A stretch of DNA of 64,000 nt from Erpetoichthys calabaricus (lineage: Eukaryota > Chordata > Cladistia > Polypteriformes > Polypteridae), in NCBI RefSeq assembly GCF_900747795.2, contig NC_041396.2, positions 37,206,674-37,270,673 on the forward strand. Direction: 5' to 3'. The translations under genes were made by a program, and so were the position numbers. How positions within the stretch are numbered: the stretch's first letter is position 1; the number at the start of each line of letters is the position of its first letter. The notes beneath the pieces were generated by a model. It had not been told where the DNA came from. It worked only from the letters and a program-made list of their open reading frames with translations, and did not search any database. Positions 21,631-32,509 of this stretch are shown in pieces.

Positions 21631-23640
21631 ATTCAGATTTAATGTTTAATTTTCAAAGACATCTTCCAGCATTCAAACAACATAAAAAGAATCAATAGAA
21701 CAGACTGAAAAATTGTTCAGAGAAATAAAGGTTGGCAGTTTCTTCTGTTTAAAAGGCCAGTGCTATTTTAAATATGAATAAACATGAAAAGGATATTGAG
21801 AGTTTTAATTTAGGAAAAGAAAAACTTGGAAAGAGCAGCATGCCAGCCAGTAAATCCCAATTGCTAAATATTTCTTGACTAATATGGTGCTCCTCAGCTG
21901 CATTTTTTCCAAGAAAGGTGGAAAGATGATGTTATATGAATTCAACGTCTTGAAATTCATTGATTGTTGAACCACTGTTGTAAATGCAAACCATCCACAT
22001 CTTGCTCGTACCAGTCCTGGTTCTTCCTTTGTGTCTATGACTGATAACTGCACTCAAAGAAGCAGCTGCAACTTTTTGTTTTCTTTAACTCTTTCTTTCC
22101 ATCATTAGCTGATATATTTGCAGATGCCCTTCACTGAAAGCAATGTTAGAATCAAAAATTAGATAATCAAAATGTCTAAGCAGGCATGGAAGGGTCAAAA
22201 AGAAATGCTCTATTCTTCATTGGATCATTTTCCCGAGTCAACAGGGGCCAATATTTAAACCTTTCAAAATCCTTCCATGGAAGAAAGCTAACCTGAAGTT
22301 GTAAAATGAGCTCTCAAATGTTTTTTTTTTCTAATTGCAGAATCTGCAAAGCCAGTGTGTGTGCCTGCTAGCTAACTACCCCAGAAGATTACTGTAGCAC
22401 TACTAAAACGATATTGTCAGTTTTATTTTAATCATTATTACTGTTTATTTTTCCCATATCATTTTTTTTGTTGGTGATGTCATTACACCTTGTATTGCAA
22501 AATCGACTTTTGTGACGGCATGCTCCACTAAGGGTGTGCCATATAATAATTTGATGGACATCTTATTAAAGACTGAGCCACACTCTTCTGTAATTATTTG
22601 AAGTTTTCTGGCAAATAAATACTTTTTTGAAAAAGCTTATCCTGTGTACTCTGCCTTTGACCTTCAAACGTAATCTCTGCCTCCCTCTGAACCCAAACCC
22701 ACAAGGAATATTTTCAGCATCTTATAGAATCCATGCCTAAAAAGAATTCACACTGTTCAGGAGGCAGGCGATTGTCTTACCTAGTAGATATGTGGACCAG
22801 ATGGAACAGATGCCGAGTGTTCTTTCTATTATGCACATACATGTCAGGCTGGTCTCTGATTCTAAACTCACCTGCTAGAAGTGTTGGAGTGGGTGTGTCC
22901 TTCTTTACGCCTGATGCTGTCAGGGTTAGGGTTGGTGTTGGCTCTATGTGGCCCTGAATTGGATTAAATATTTTAATAACAGATGCATACATTTGAAAAA
23001 GAACAATTTTCAGAGTTGGTCATTGTTATGTGCTGGTCCCATGCTCTGTATCTCATCAGTTCTACACTGTACTTTCTGTATTGCACTTGCTAAAAAGTAA
23101 ACATAGGGCAGTGGAGCATGGCACTATGTTGCATAATTTCACTCTTCAATGTGATAATACTATTATTTACTACTACTACTACTACTACATAGAACAAATA
23201 AAATTTTATGAGCCTATCTTTATGAATTAAAGCAGGCTCATCAGACATGTGTCTGAAAGTAGCCCTTGATATATTCCCAGGTCCACTCACACACCCAGTT
23301 TAGTGTCTCCAACCTGCACAGCTGCTCAGAGGAACATCCACACACATACTGAGGGAGTGTGGAAACTGAGTGTCGGATTCAAGACCAGGATGCTGGATTT
23401 AGGAGAGCTAAACCCTGAACCACCATCTTGCTGGTCATGTCAACCACCTAGACCACATTATACTGGTTGTCACATTCTAGAGTAAATGCTGACATGATGT
23501 TCATTACACACCCGTGTCATGTACAACATGTCAGTCAACACCTCAACATCCTCTTTCCATACAATCTGCAATTTCAGCAACAATCTCTGGGTTATAGATG
23601 GCTGTGATCTGGATTCTTTAAATTTCCAGGTTTTTTCTAC
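21631..23640 (+). other. 3' flank of V1R gene 1, paralogous to that of gene 2
   Basis: Contains the likely 3' UTR with AATAAA at 21724-21729. The sequence aligns with 41250-45920 downstream of gene 2, apart from the L2 insertion there. A (TAC)n run lies at about 23169-23188, where gene 2's flank has the L2 insertion. No further gene seen. Confidence 0.7.
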
Positions 23641-23644
23641 ACCT

Positions 23645-24080
23645 GTACATAGAGACTTTAGGTTCCACTGTGTGAGATATGGCCGGCCATTCATCCCGGC
23701 CAACACCCCCAGGCCGTCAGATGGAGCCCTCCTTGCAGCAGGGAGATGCCCCGAATGCCAGCAAGGAATTATGGACAGTGGACTTTTAATGCACAGCCCT
23801 GCTGGATACCATGGGGGCAACCAGGAGTTGCTGCAGGGACGCCCAGGGATTGTTATTTGCCTTCTAACCCGGAAGTGCATCTTAGTCACAGCGACAGAGG
23901 GAATGACATACTTCCAGGATGAAAAAGAAGAGTTTTTGATTTGACCCGGAAATGATAGAAAGTCACATGGACAAACACTTCCGGGTCATGGACTATAAAA
24001 GGATTATGGGAAACCCCAGAAGACGAGCTGAGCTGGGTGGAAGGGTGGCAACGCGTCTGGGAGAGTGGAGGATTGTTTAT
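23645..24080 (+). repeat. GC-rich dispersed repeat, possibly a solo LTR fossil
   Basis: The sequence is absent from the paralogous position in unit 2 (about 45920), so it is an insertion. It contains a TATA-like ggactataaaagg near 23990 followed by a GC-rich leader. The LTR identity is a guess from composition; no coding part is seen. Its right edge abuts a LINE. Confidence 0.35.
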
Positions 24081-25768
24081 TATAGTTTATTGAATCAAAT
24101 TCTACCCCAAACTTTTCGCCAAGCATTAATCACCGTCTTTCCTAAACAAAATAAGGACTTAATTACAATGTGCATCATACAGACCAATTTCACTTCTGAA
24201 TAATGATGTTAAGATACTCTCAAAAATCATAGCTAGAAGGATGGAGAAAGTGCTGCCTTCTGTAATATCACAAGATCAAACTGGATTTACCAAGGGTCGA
24301 CACTTATCTTCCAATCTTCGACGCCTGTTTAATGTAATATACTCACCAGCAAAGTAAAAAACCTAGAAATATTATTATCACTGGATACAGAAAAAGCATT
24401 TGATATGATTGAATGGAAATACTTTTTCACTACATTAGAGAAATTTGGGTTTGGCCCAAACATTTGTGCATGGATAAAACTACTGTATACCAATCCAGAA
24501 GCTTCGGTTTGTATTAACAACATTTGTTCAGACTACTTTAAACTAGAACGTGGTACCAGATAAGGATGTCCCTTGTCACCACTGCTATTGACAATCACCA
24601 TTGAACCACTGGCGGCTCACTGTTGAAATGCTTATCAGATAAAGGGGATTATCAGAGAAGGATTGGAACAGAAAATTTCTCTATATGCAGATGATATGGT
24701 ACTGTATATATCAGACCCACAAAATTCTGTGCCTGCAGTCTTAACAGCACTTACAGAATTTCAAAAGATCTCTGGTCTCAGAATTAATCTGAATAAAAGT
24801 GTACTCTTTCCTGTGAATTCTCAAGCATATAATATTAGATTGGACACCCTACTTTTTATCATTGCAGATCAGTTTAAATACCTAGGGGTAAATATCACAA
24901 GTAAACACAAAGCTCTTTATCAACAAAATTTCGCCGTCTGTATGGAAAAAATTAAGCAAGACTTGCATAGATGGTCAACCCTTCATCTCACTGTAGCTGG
25001 AAGAATTAACGTTGTTAAGATGTATATTTTTCCTAAGCTTCTTTTTTTATTTCAAAACATTCCAATATACATTAATAAATCATTTTTTAAGCAATTAGAT
25101 TCAACAATAACCTCATTTATTTGGAACTCAAAACATCCACGTATCCAAAGAACGACCCTACAAAGACCTAAGGCAGAAGGTGGCATGGCTCTACCCAACT
25201 TTCAGTTTTATTACTGGGCAGCAAACATACAAACTATAAAAACCTAGACACAAATAGATGAACATACACAGGCTTGGTCCGCAATAGAAGTATAAACCTT
25301 GCAGCACTTCTTTATATTCCCTGCTTTGTGCACCAATAAATGCAAGTTATCGCCAATATACTAATAACCCAATTGTACTCCACTCACTCAGGACATGGAA
25401 CAAATGTAGAGAACCACCTCTTTCAATCCTCGCAAACATATGCAGTTTTTAATATCTGGAAAAGATTTGGGATTAACTTGCTTAGAGATCTTTATATAGA
25501 CAACATCTTTGCATCCTATGAACATTTACATTCCAAATTTAACTTTCCAGCTACACATTTCTTTCACTATCTTCAAATTAGGAACTTTGTTAAACAAAAC
25601 CTGCTCGATTTTCCTCATCTTGCACCCTCCTCCATGCCAGAAAAAATATTGCTCAGTTTCGAGGACTTTCGAGGACACCATCTCTGCAACATATAAAATT
25701 ATTTTACAGTCCCTCCCTTTCAAAGATCCAAGAGGACAATGGGAAAAAGATCTCTTAATCAATATATC

Positions 25769-25781
25769 AGAAAAGGAATGG
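25769..25781. repeat. 13-bp target-site duplication agaaaaggaatgg (left)
   Basis: Identical to 28009-28021. Flanks the L1 insert and interrupts ORF2 of element A. Confidence 0.85.
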
Positions 25782-25917
25782 TTTCGTCCATTTATAGGAG
25801 ATGGACGTCTGAAGCAGGGCTCCGCTAGCAGCGGCTTTATTTTCCCACGTATTTCATATTATTTAGAGGTATCCTGTATTTAACCCGACCAAGGAACTTC
25901 CACTACAATATACAAGC

Positions 25918-27162
25918 ATGAGTAACAAGAAGAAAAGTCAGAAAGAACCGGAAAAGAAACTTAAAGCTGCATCAAAGTCCGGACAGACTTCCGGCCTGAG
26001 TGCAAGTGTAAGGTATGGCATCACGGAGACTGACCTGGAACAGGCAGAAGAGTGCGCAGAATTCCTGGGACCCCGCTCCATTGTATCGTCTCCAGTCGAG
26101 AGTGAAAATGGGAGCGAAGGCGCAAGTGATACAGGTCGCGAGGGATCGCCGATTTCTGAGGATCATTCGAGACTAGAAAGGGCTCTGCAGGACGTGCTCT
26201 CATCTACTCATCGCGAGCCTGTAACAGGAGCTGCATTTTCACTTGCGGAGCACGAAAGCAGAAGCGAACTGTCCGAACTGAAAGAGATGATCGCTACACA
26301 GAAAGAGATGATCGCTACACTGGCCACTGCCATGGTTACGGCCATGAATGAGCTTAAGAAAGATAACACAAATGATCTTAAGAAGGTGGCCATTGAGCTC
26401 AAGAAGGATAACAAAGATAAGGAAACGCGTCTATTTAAACGTTTCGACGTGAACTTTAAAGGCATGTTGGAGAAATTAGTGGAACACATTGAAGAAACTA
26501 ATTCCAAACTGAAAAGGCTTGATGATCATATTAATGACGTTTCAGATCAGCTGGAAGACGTTAAGCAGGGACTCACGGCTCGAGTGGAAACAGCGGAACA
26601 ACTGGCATCTAACGCCGATGAAAAAGCCACAGCTGCGAACTCGGAATACAAAAAACTTGGAGACAGACTTGCAGCCGTGGAGGATGGGTGCAGAAGAAAT
26701 AATATAAGAATTGAGGGTATACCTGAGAAACGAGAAAGCTCAAGCCCAGTGAAATTTGCAGTAGAATTACTGTCTAAAATAATTGGAGATGACTTTAAAC
26801 TCGACAATGAGATAGCCACGGCTTATCGCACAAAGATACCAAGCGCCTTTAAACCTAGGTCTTTTATTGTCCGCTTTGAGCGACTAAGATGTAAGCTTGA
26901 TGTGATGGCACTTCTCAGACAAAAGCAAGAGATTATATTCGAAAATAATCTTATTCGTATTTTTCCCGACTTCTCACCATCAACAGCTGCAAAACGCAGA
27001 TCCTACATCGACATTAAAAGGATGCTACGGGAAGCCGATATCAAATACAGCCTCTTGTATCCTGCCAAACTGAAAGTGGAAGTTCAAGATCGACATTATA
27101 TTTTCTTCAGCAAAGAAGAAGCTGAAAAAGAATTAAAGAAGCTGTTTCCGACACTTTTTTGA
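25918..27162 (+). CDS. L1-like LINE ORF1 protein, intact frame
   Basis: Encodes 414 residues. ORF1 proteins of L1-group LINEs bind the element's RNA and form the retrotransposition particle with ORF2. Seen here: a low-complexity basic N terminus (MSNKKKSQKEPEKK), a long coiled-coil region at about residues 110-250 with repeated ELKEMIAT and LKKDN heptads, an RRM-like domain starting at RRNNIRIEGIPE (about 258-340), and a C-terminal domain ending KELKKLFPTLF. The length is normal for the family. The frame is uninterrupted although its ORF2 is missing, which suggests a young insertion. It is a transposon gene, not a host gene. Confidence 0.85.
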   Translation: MSNKKKSQKEPEKKLKAASKSGQTSGLSASVRYGITETDLEQAEECAEFLGPRSIVSSPVESENGSEGASDTGREGSPISEDHSRLERALQDVLSSTHREPVTGAAFSLAEHESRSELSELKEMIATQKEMIATLATAMVTAMNELKKDNTNDLKKVAIELKKDNKDKETRLFKRFDVNFKGMLEKLVEHIEETNSKLKRLDDHINDVSDQLEDVKQGLTARVETAEQLASNADEKATAANSEYKKLGDRLAAVEDGCRRNNIRIEGIPEKRESSSPVKFAVELLSKIIGDDFKLDNEIATAYRTKIPSAFKPRSFIVRFERLRCKLDVMALLRQKQEIIFENNLIRIFPDFSPSTAAKRRSYIDIKRMLREADIKYSLLYPAKLKVEVQDRHYIFFSKEEAEKELKKLFPTLF

Positions 27163-27398
27163 AAGTTAATTAAAATTAAAGTATTCTATCAAGGCACGGG
27201 AAAGACCTATGATCTGATCGCTGGATCCATGTTTAAAGAGACTGGTATTATAATTATACATCCCTTATTTTCTTTTTTTTTTTTTTTTTATCTGGACTTT
27301 ATATGTTATATGTTTATGTTTTAATCAGAGTTATAGAGTTATAGACGTGAGTGTGAAAATGTGGAAGTGATTAAAGTAGGATTCGTTTTATTTATTTA

Positions 27399-27438
27399 TT
27401 TATTTTTTTATTTTTTTATTTATTTATTTTTTTATTTT
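27399..27438 (+). repeat. (TTTA)n-like low-complexity tract
   Basis: Imperfect TTTA/TTTT run in the linker of L1 element B. Confidence 0.8.
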
Positions 27439-28008
27439 ACTATACCTTAAAGTAGACTGTTTAACTTCATACCCTTGGTTTATTGCTTGTTCTACTATTT
27501 ATACAATTACCATTATACTATTACAGTAGGAATTACCAGGTTTATCCTAGACTAGTTTTTAAAATCATTCCCAGGGTTGTTTTTTTTTTTTTAATCTTAA
27601 TATCTTAACTTAAAAGCACTGAAGATTATTTCAAGCTTAAATATTGTTAATGAGAACATTTTCGGCAGATAGTATTAAGGATTTAACTGTAAAAGATATC
27701 TCTGTTTTAATTCTGTAACGCCGCTGCAGGGTGGGGTTTGTTTTGTTTTGGACGTGCTCTGTCTCTTCGTATGTCAGAGGACTGGAACATCGCGAAGTGG
27801 GGTCTAGCCTCATGTGGGGAGGCAAAATGGGGGGGGGTGGGGGGATAAAGGGGGGAGAGAAGGAGAGCAGGTTATATCTAATCTATTCTTATAATCCTTA
27901 TAATTATAAATATCAATGCAACAACAGGCTAACATGCAACAACTCATGGGGAATCTTGAAACTAAGATTAAAACTGCCATATTACCAATTAAAACTATAA
28001 ATGACATT

Positions 28009-28021
28009 AGAAAAGGAATGG
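28009..28021. repeat. 13-bp target-site duplication agaaaaggaatgg (right)
   Basis: Identical to 25769-25781. Confidence 0.85.
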
Positions 28022-28096
28022 AAAATAGCAATACAGAGAATTCACTCGACCTCCATTTGCGTAAAGCATACAATTATTCAATTCAAAATTACTGTA

Positions 28097-28141
28097 CCCT
28101 GTGTTCGGATTCAGTGGGTTGGAAAATGGATGGATGGATGG
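28097..28141 (+). mobile_element. 45-bp V-SINE/L2-type tail fragment with 12-bp duplication
   Basis: Only the 3' end of a V-SINE-type repeat (ccctgtgttcggattcagtg to tggatggatggatgg). It is flanked by aaaattactgta at 28085-28096 and 28142-28153. It inserted into the ORF2 C terminus of L1 element A and, with the duplication, adds 57 bases (19 codons). Confidence 0.85.
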
Positions 28142-28831
28142 AAAATTACTGTATATATCGAGCACATCTGTCTCGCTTAAAACTGTCCAAAATGTTTCCA
28201 GGGCAAGTTCCAACCTGCGAACGCTGCAATCAAGTCCCAGCCTCACTGGGTTACATGTTTTGGACCTGCACCAAATTAACATCATTTTGGACCAACATTT
28301 TTAAGTGCCTCTCAGACAGCCCTCATGTCACAATCCCTCCTAACCCGTTAATAGCTGTGTTTGGTGTTCTTCCAGATGGGTTTAAAGTGGAGAAGGACAA
28401 ACAAACTGTGATTGTATTCACTACACTTTTGGCACGCAGACTTATTTTGCTAAACTGGAAGAATCTTAATTCTCCTCTTTTAAGTCAGAGGGAAACCGAT
28501 ATTTTATACTATTTGAAATTGGAAAAATCAAATTCTCAGTTAGAGGATATGTACAGAACTTTTTCAAAACCTCTTAAAGCTCTTAAAGTACCAAGGAAGC
28601 AATTCTCTACGCATTTTTTTTCTCTTCTCCATTCATCTCTATTGCCCTATTAAACTAATCAATCTAGGTATGTTTACAAGCTTTAAGGTTCACCCCATTG
28701 GCCATGCTCTCTTTCTCTGGTGTAGGGGTCGATTTGTTTTCAATCCTATATTTTGTAAAAACTGATCCATTTTTATGGAATGATAAAAATTAATAAAATT
28801 TAAAAAGAAAAGGGAAAAATAAATAAATAAA

Positions 28832-29743
28832 TTTGATGGTTGCCGAGCATGGATAGCCTGCTTCAAATCATCCCATAGATTTTCAATGATATTCAAGTCA
28901 GGGGACTGTGACGGCCATTCCAGAACATTGTACTTCTCCCTCTGCATGAATGCCTTTGTAGATTTCAAACTGTGTTTTGGGTCATTGTCTTGTTGGAATA
29001 TCCAACCCCTGCGTAACTTTAACTTTGTGACTGATGCTTGCACATTATCCTGAAGAATTTGTTGATATTGGGTTGAATTTATCCGACCCTCGACTTTAAT
29101 AAGGGCCCCAGTCCCTGAACTAGCTGCACAGCCCGACAGCATGATGGAACCTCCACCAAATTTGACAGTAGGTAGCAGGTGTTTTTCTTGGAATGCGGTG
29201 TTCTTCTTCCGCTATGCAAATCGATTTTTGTTATGACCAAATAACTCAATTTTTGTCTCATCAGTCCAAAGCACTTTGTTCCAAAATGAATCTGGCTTGT
29301 CTAAATGAGCATTTGATACAACACAAGCGACTCTGTTTGTGGCGCGAGTGCAGAAAGGGCTTCTTTCTCATCACCCTGCAATACAGATGTTCTTTGTGCA
29401 AATTGTGCAAATTATGCTGAATTGTAGAACGATGTACAGATACACCATCTGCAGCAAGATGTTCTTGCAGGTCTTTAGAGGTGATCTGTGGGTTGTCTGT
29501 AACCATTCTCACAATCCTGCTCATATGCCACTCCTGTATTTTTCTTGGCCTGCCAGACCTGCTGGGTTTAACAGCAACTGTGCCTGTGGCCTTCCATTTC
29601 CTGATTACATTCCTTACAGTTGAAACTGACAGTTTAAACCTCTGAGATAGCTTTTTGTAGCCTTCCCCTAAACCATGATACTGAACAATCTTTGTTTTCA
29701 GATCACTTGAGAGTTGCTTTGAGAGTTGCTTGAGAGTTTTCAT
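28832..29743 (-). pseudogene. Tc1-like transposase, frameshifted and C-terminally truncated
   Basis: The minus strand gives the N-terminal paired-type DNA-binding half at 29743-29261 (LSSDLKTKIVQYHGLGEGYK, RPRKIQEWHM, HRSTIQHNLH). The catalytic half is at 29142-28832 and includes the second acidic motif QQDNDPKHS and the third, SPDLNIIENLWDDLK. The two halves are in different frames. The last ~50 residues are replaced by A/T-rich LINE-tail sequence. The Tc1 family cuts and pastes at TA sites; this copy is inactive. Confidence 0.88.
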
Positions 29744-30091
29744 CTTAAATACCTTTTCTCATGATTGGACACACATGTCTATGAAGTTCAAGGCTTGATG
29801 AGCTAATCCAACCAATTTGGTGTTGCAAGTAATCAGCATTGAGCAGTGACATGCATTCAAATCAGCAAAATTACAAGGGGACTCACATATTTGCACAGCC
29901 AGTTTTTCACATTCGATTTAAATTCATACAACTAAATACTGCTTCACTAAAAACTTTGTTCAGAAAACACCCCAGTACTCAGATGTTCCTAGGAAATGAA
30001 AGACATACCATTGTTATCTTTTTTGTTGAAAGTAGAGTCAATTATTATGCAGGCTGAGAGGGGTTCCCAAACTTTTTCATATGACTGTATG
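28832..30091 (-). mobile_element. Tc1-like transposon, left end lost
   Basis: The right terminal repeat is gttcccaaactttttcatat (about 30063-30082), ending near ctgta. The left terminal repeat and the last part of the gene are missing where the element abuts the L1 tail. The transposase is read on the minus strand. Confidence 0.85.
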
Positions 30092-30520
30092 TACTACACT
30101 ACCTGAATAAAAATATTCATCAGGCACATCTTTAGAATGTGTTAGGTAAAAGTAAACATAGACGGTGACCAGATTAGCAGCTGTACGGGGGTACCATGGA
30201 CCACCTCAACTTTGTGCTGTTCTCATCCAAAGGAAGTTCATGAGAATAGAAAAATTACAATTATTGTAATATTTAGTGGCTGTGGTGATGTTCCTAGTTA
30301 GTATTAAGTTATTTGTGCTCACAATGCACAAGCTATAAAATGTGAAATAGAGTGAGAATGTGTTAATTATTCTGTTTATACATCAGGGGAAATAACTCCT
30401 ACGACACTCTGTTCCACTATAAACACAATGAATGTCTCACTTTGTTATTGTCTAATGAATCCCTTGTGTTATACATCAGTTGGTATCAGAGTTCAGGCCC
30501 CCTTGTGACAGCTTCCTTGT
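30092..30520 (+). other. Intergenic region upstream of V1R gene 2
   Basis: No gene. Aligns along its length with 47420-47860 upstream of gene 3 (catcaggcacatctttag versus catcaggcacaactttgg; cttgtgttatacatcagttg versus cttgtgttataaatcagttg). This conservation, compared with the repeats around it, marks the duplicated promoter-proximal region. Confidence 0.65.
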
Positions 30521-30560
30521 CAGAGAATATAAAAATAATCCACAGTAATGTAATAACACC
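30521..30560 (+). promoter_or_regulatory. Putative TATA box / core promoter of V1R gene 2
   Basis: agaatataaaaataatc, with TATAAAAA at 30528-30535, is matched by 47867-47874 before gene 3. It lies about 90 bases before a conserved splice donor. The promoter role is inferred from this pairing and from the known non-coding first exons of V1R-type genes. Confidence 0.5.
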
Positions 30561-30619
30561 CCAGTCCTCATCCAGCTGTCCTTATATTTATGATATAGTT
30601 CATCGCATGTAGACTACAG
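30561..30619 (+). other. Putative 5' non-coding exon of V1R gene 2
   Basis: The 3' boundary is the consensus donor agactacag|gtaaga at 30619/30620, conserved at 47969/47970. The 5' boundary is assumed to be about 30 bases after the TATA box. It would splice to the acceptor at 40271-40272, 8 bases before the ATG of gene 2, leaving a 9653-bp intron. Confidence 0.45.
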
Positions 30620-31217
30620 GTAAGAATTTAGTGAGTGTTGTGCTTTAGGAAAATCGGGCTTACTTTGTATGCTGTGCAGAATGATGAAAACTGCTTTGTG
30701 ATAATCAAAGTAAACCTTGTATATGGCTTAATACAACAAATGGCGTATAGTTAATTTTCCTGTCTGGAAACTGACAAAAGAGAATTGCTTTACAATAAGT
30801 CTCTTAATTAAAATATATTTTAAAAAGTGAAAGTAATATTGTATATAATTAAGTAGAATTCTAAACAATAATCCTTCATTGGATTCAGAGATTTTATCCA
30901 CAATGTCAGAAGGATACTCTTGGTGACGACTGTATGGCTGTTTCTTGTGTTTGTTTCATGTTGTATATAATGCATGTATATAATGCATGGTGATGCATTA
31001 TTGCCCGTTTCTGGTAGTGTTCATCAATGAAAGATATCAAGGAAGAATCTTATTATACCATGTACATAATATTTTGAACTTGGTCAATATAGGCAGGTTA
31101 GGCAAGTTGACTAACACAAATGGTTAACCAGAAAGTCGAGCAATCATCTAGCAGTCTTTTGTATTACAGTCCAATGCCGTGTTCATTAGATCACAGTGCC
31201 AGCCTAAAAAATATAGG
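30620..31217 (+). other. Conserved start of the presumed intron of gene 2
   Basis: Aligns with 47970-49090 of unit 3 (gaaagtcgagcaatcatcta versus gaaagtcatgcactcaacta). Unit 3 carries extra sequence, including a Penelope-like 3' end. No gene seen. Confidence 0.55.
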
Positions 31218-31888
31218 AGTCAGGTGGAGAACTTTGTTTCTTGGTGCAGAAAGAATTGTCTGCAACTAAACATCAGCAAAACCAAGAAATAAGTTATTGA
31301 CTTTCGCAGCACCAAAGAGCCTCAATGTCCAGTTACTATTCAAGGAGTAGATGTAGAGGTGGTGCACTAGAATGTGAGGATCCTCATCAATAACATGTTT
31401 GAATGGTCTCGTAACACAGAGGAATTATATAAGAAAGGACAGAGTGGGTTCTTTTTTATTAGGAGACTGTGTTCCTTAAATGTGGGCAGTAACATCCTTC
31501 ACATGTTCTACAACTCTGTGATGGCCAGTGCGATTTTCTACACTGTGGTGTGTTGGGCTGGTAAAATCACTTCAGGAGAGACCCATCAAATCAACAAGCT
31601 AATTTAAAGGGCAGGCTTAATTATAGGATTCACTCTGGACCCCCTGCAGATAGTAGCAAAGGAGAGAGTAAAAACTGAAGGCTGTTCTGACCAATGCTGC
31701 ACATCTTCTTTGATTCAATAATACTGAGGACATTCAGCCAACTAATTGTCATGAAATGCTACTGAGGCTCCTTCATACCAACATCAATACATCTGTATGC
31801 CTCACTGGGTCTACAACTGCCAATTCAGAAGTTCTTCTTCTTTTTACTTTTCTTCCTTTTTAGTCATGTTGGTGTGTGTTTAGACTAC
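31218..31888 (+). mobile_element. L2-like LINE fragment, diverged
   Basis: Encodes decayed C-terminal reverse-transcriptase sequence: FVSWCRKNCLQLNISKTK, then RNTEELYKKGQSGFFFIRRL and FYNSVMASAIFYTVVCWAGK, with several stops. It belongs to the same broad LINE group as the copies at 1935 and 42955 but to another subfamily. It is 5' truncated and ends near an (AT)n tract. Confidence 0.75.
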
Positions 31889-31889
31889 A

Positions 31890-31982
<93 letters not shown>
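31889..31982. repeat. (AT)n microsatellite, about 47 units
   Basis: Pure TA run after tgtgtg. Follows the LINE fragment. Confidence 0.95.
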
Positions 31983-31986
<4 letters not shown>

Positions 31987-32509
31987 ATTAATCTAGTTAT
32001 TTAGTTAAAGATCTGCAGGGAAAGGCTGCAGGCTTTACTTCGCTCAATTTATTTTTTCTTAGGGAAATTTATTCAGACATTTTTGGGACTTGGTACAGGT
32101 ATTCAAAATTGCCCTACACTGTGAGTTTAGTCAGTGAAATTTTGGTCTGAGGTCAAAGCTTTTTCCAGTGGGGCATTTATTTATTTAGTGATTTTGTTTC
32201 TCTTTGGGTAGCACTGGAAACCCATGCTAGTAAGAAATATGAATTGGCTGCAATAAAAGACTAAATGAGTGGAAACTCACTGCAAATGAGTGTAACCTTA
32301 GAGTAACAATTTATTTTATTTTATAAATCCATCTTCATTTAGGCAGTATTGAATTTGGATAAAATTTGTAAGTTGCATTCCGTCGAAGGGTCCATCAACA
32401 AAAAAAAAAAGAAAGAAAAATAGTAAGATGGTAATAGGATGTGGATGAAAGAATATTAACTAATTAAGCCTTTTATTTATTATAATAAAATGCTTAAGTT
32501 CAATTTAAT
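31983..32509. other. AT-rich intronic sequence, nothing recognised
   Basis: No gene or clear repeat seen. Confidence 0.4.

Larger units (their letters stand above)
25782..28008 (+). mobile_element. L1-like element B nested in A, ORF1 plus linker only
   Basis: A 2.2-kb insert between the agaaaaggaatgg duplications. It has a 136-bp 5' leader, a complete ORF1 and about 850 bp of T-rich linker with (TTTA)n and a GC-rich block near 27715-27870. There is no reverse transcriptase and no poly(A). Normal L1 insertions lose the 5' end rather than the 3' end, so this one is unusual. Internal deletion after insertion, or insertion of a prematurely ended RNA, are both possible. Confidence 0.75.
24083..28831 (+). 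mobile_element. L1/Tx1-like LINE (element A), 5'-truncated, with a nested insert
   Basis: Bases about 24090-25768 encode ORF2 reverse transcriptase: the YRPISL-type region, KILSKIIARRMEKVLPSVIS, DQTGFTKGRH and SLYADDMVLYIS (YADD catalytic box, about 24678), with stops and frameshifts. At EKEW the frame is interrupted by a 2.2-kb insert and resumes at 28012 as EKEWKIAIQRIHSTSICVKH, then the C-terminal zinc-knuckle-like PTCERC region, ending at 28653. The A-rich tail is at about 28785-28831. The N-terminal endonuclease is absent. Present only in V1R unit 1. Confidence 0.85.

Noticed and set aside
23470-23944. Two overlapping frames of about 140 codons on opposite strands
   Set aside because: Lie across the V1R flank and a GC-rich repeat; no recognisable domain in either strand.
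26208-26819. Minus-strand frames opposite L1 ORF1
   Set aside because: Antisense shadows of the coiled-coil and RRM coding sequence.
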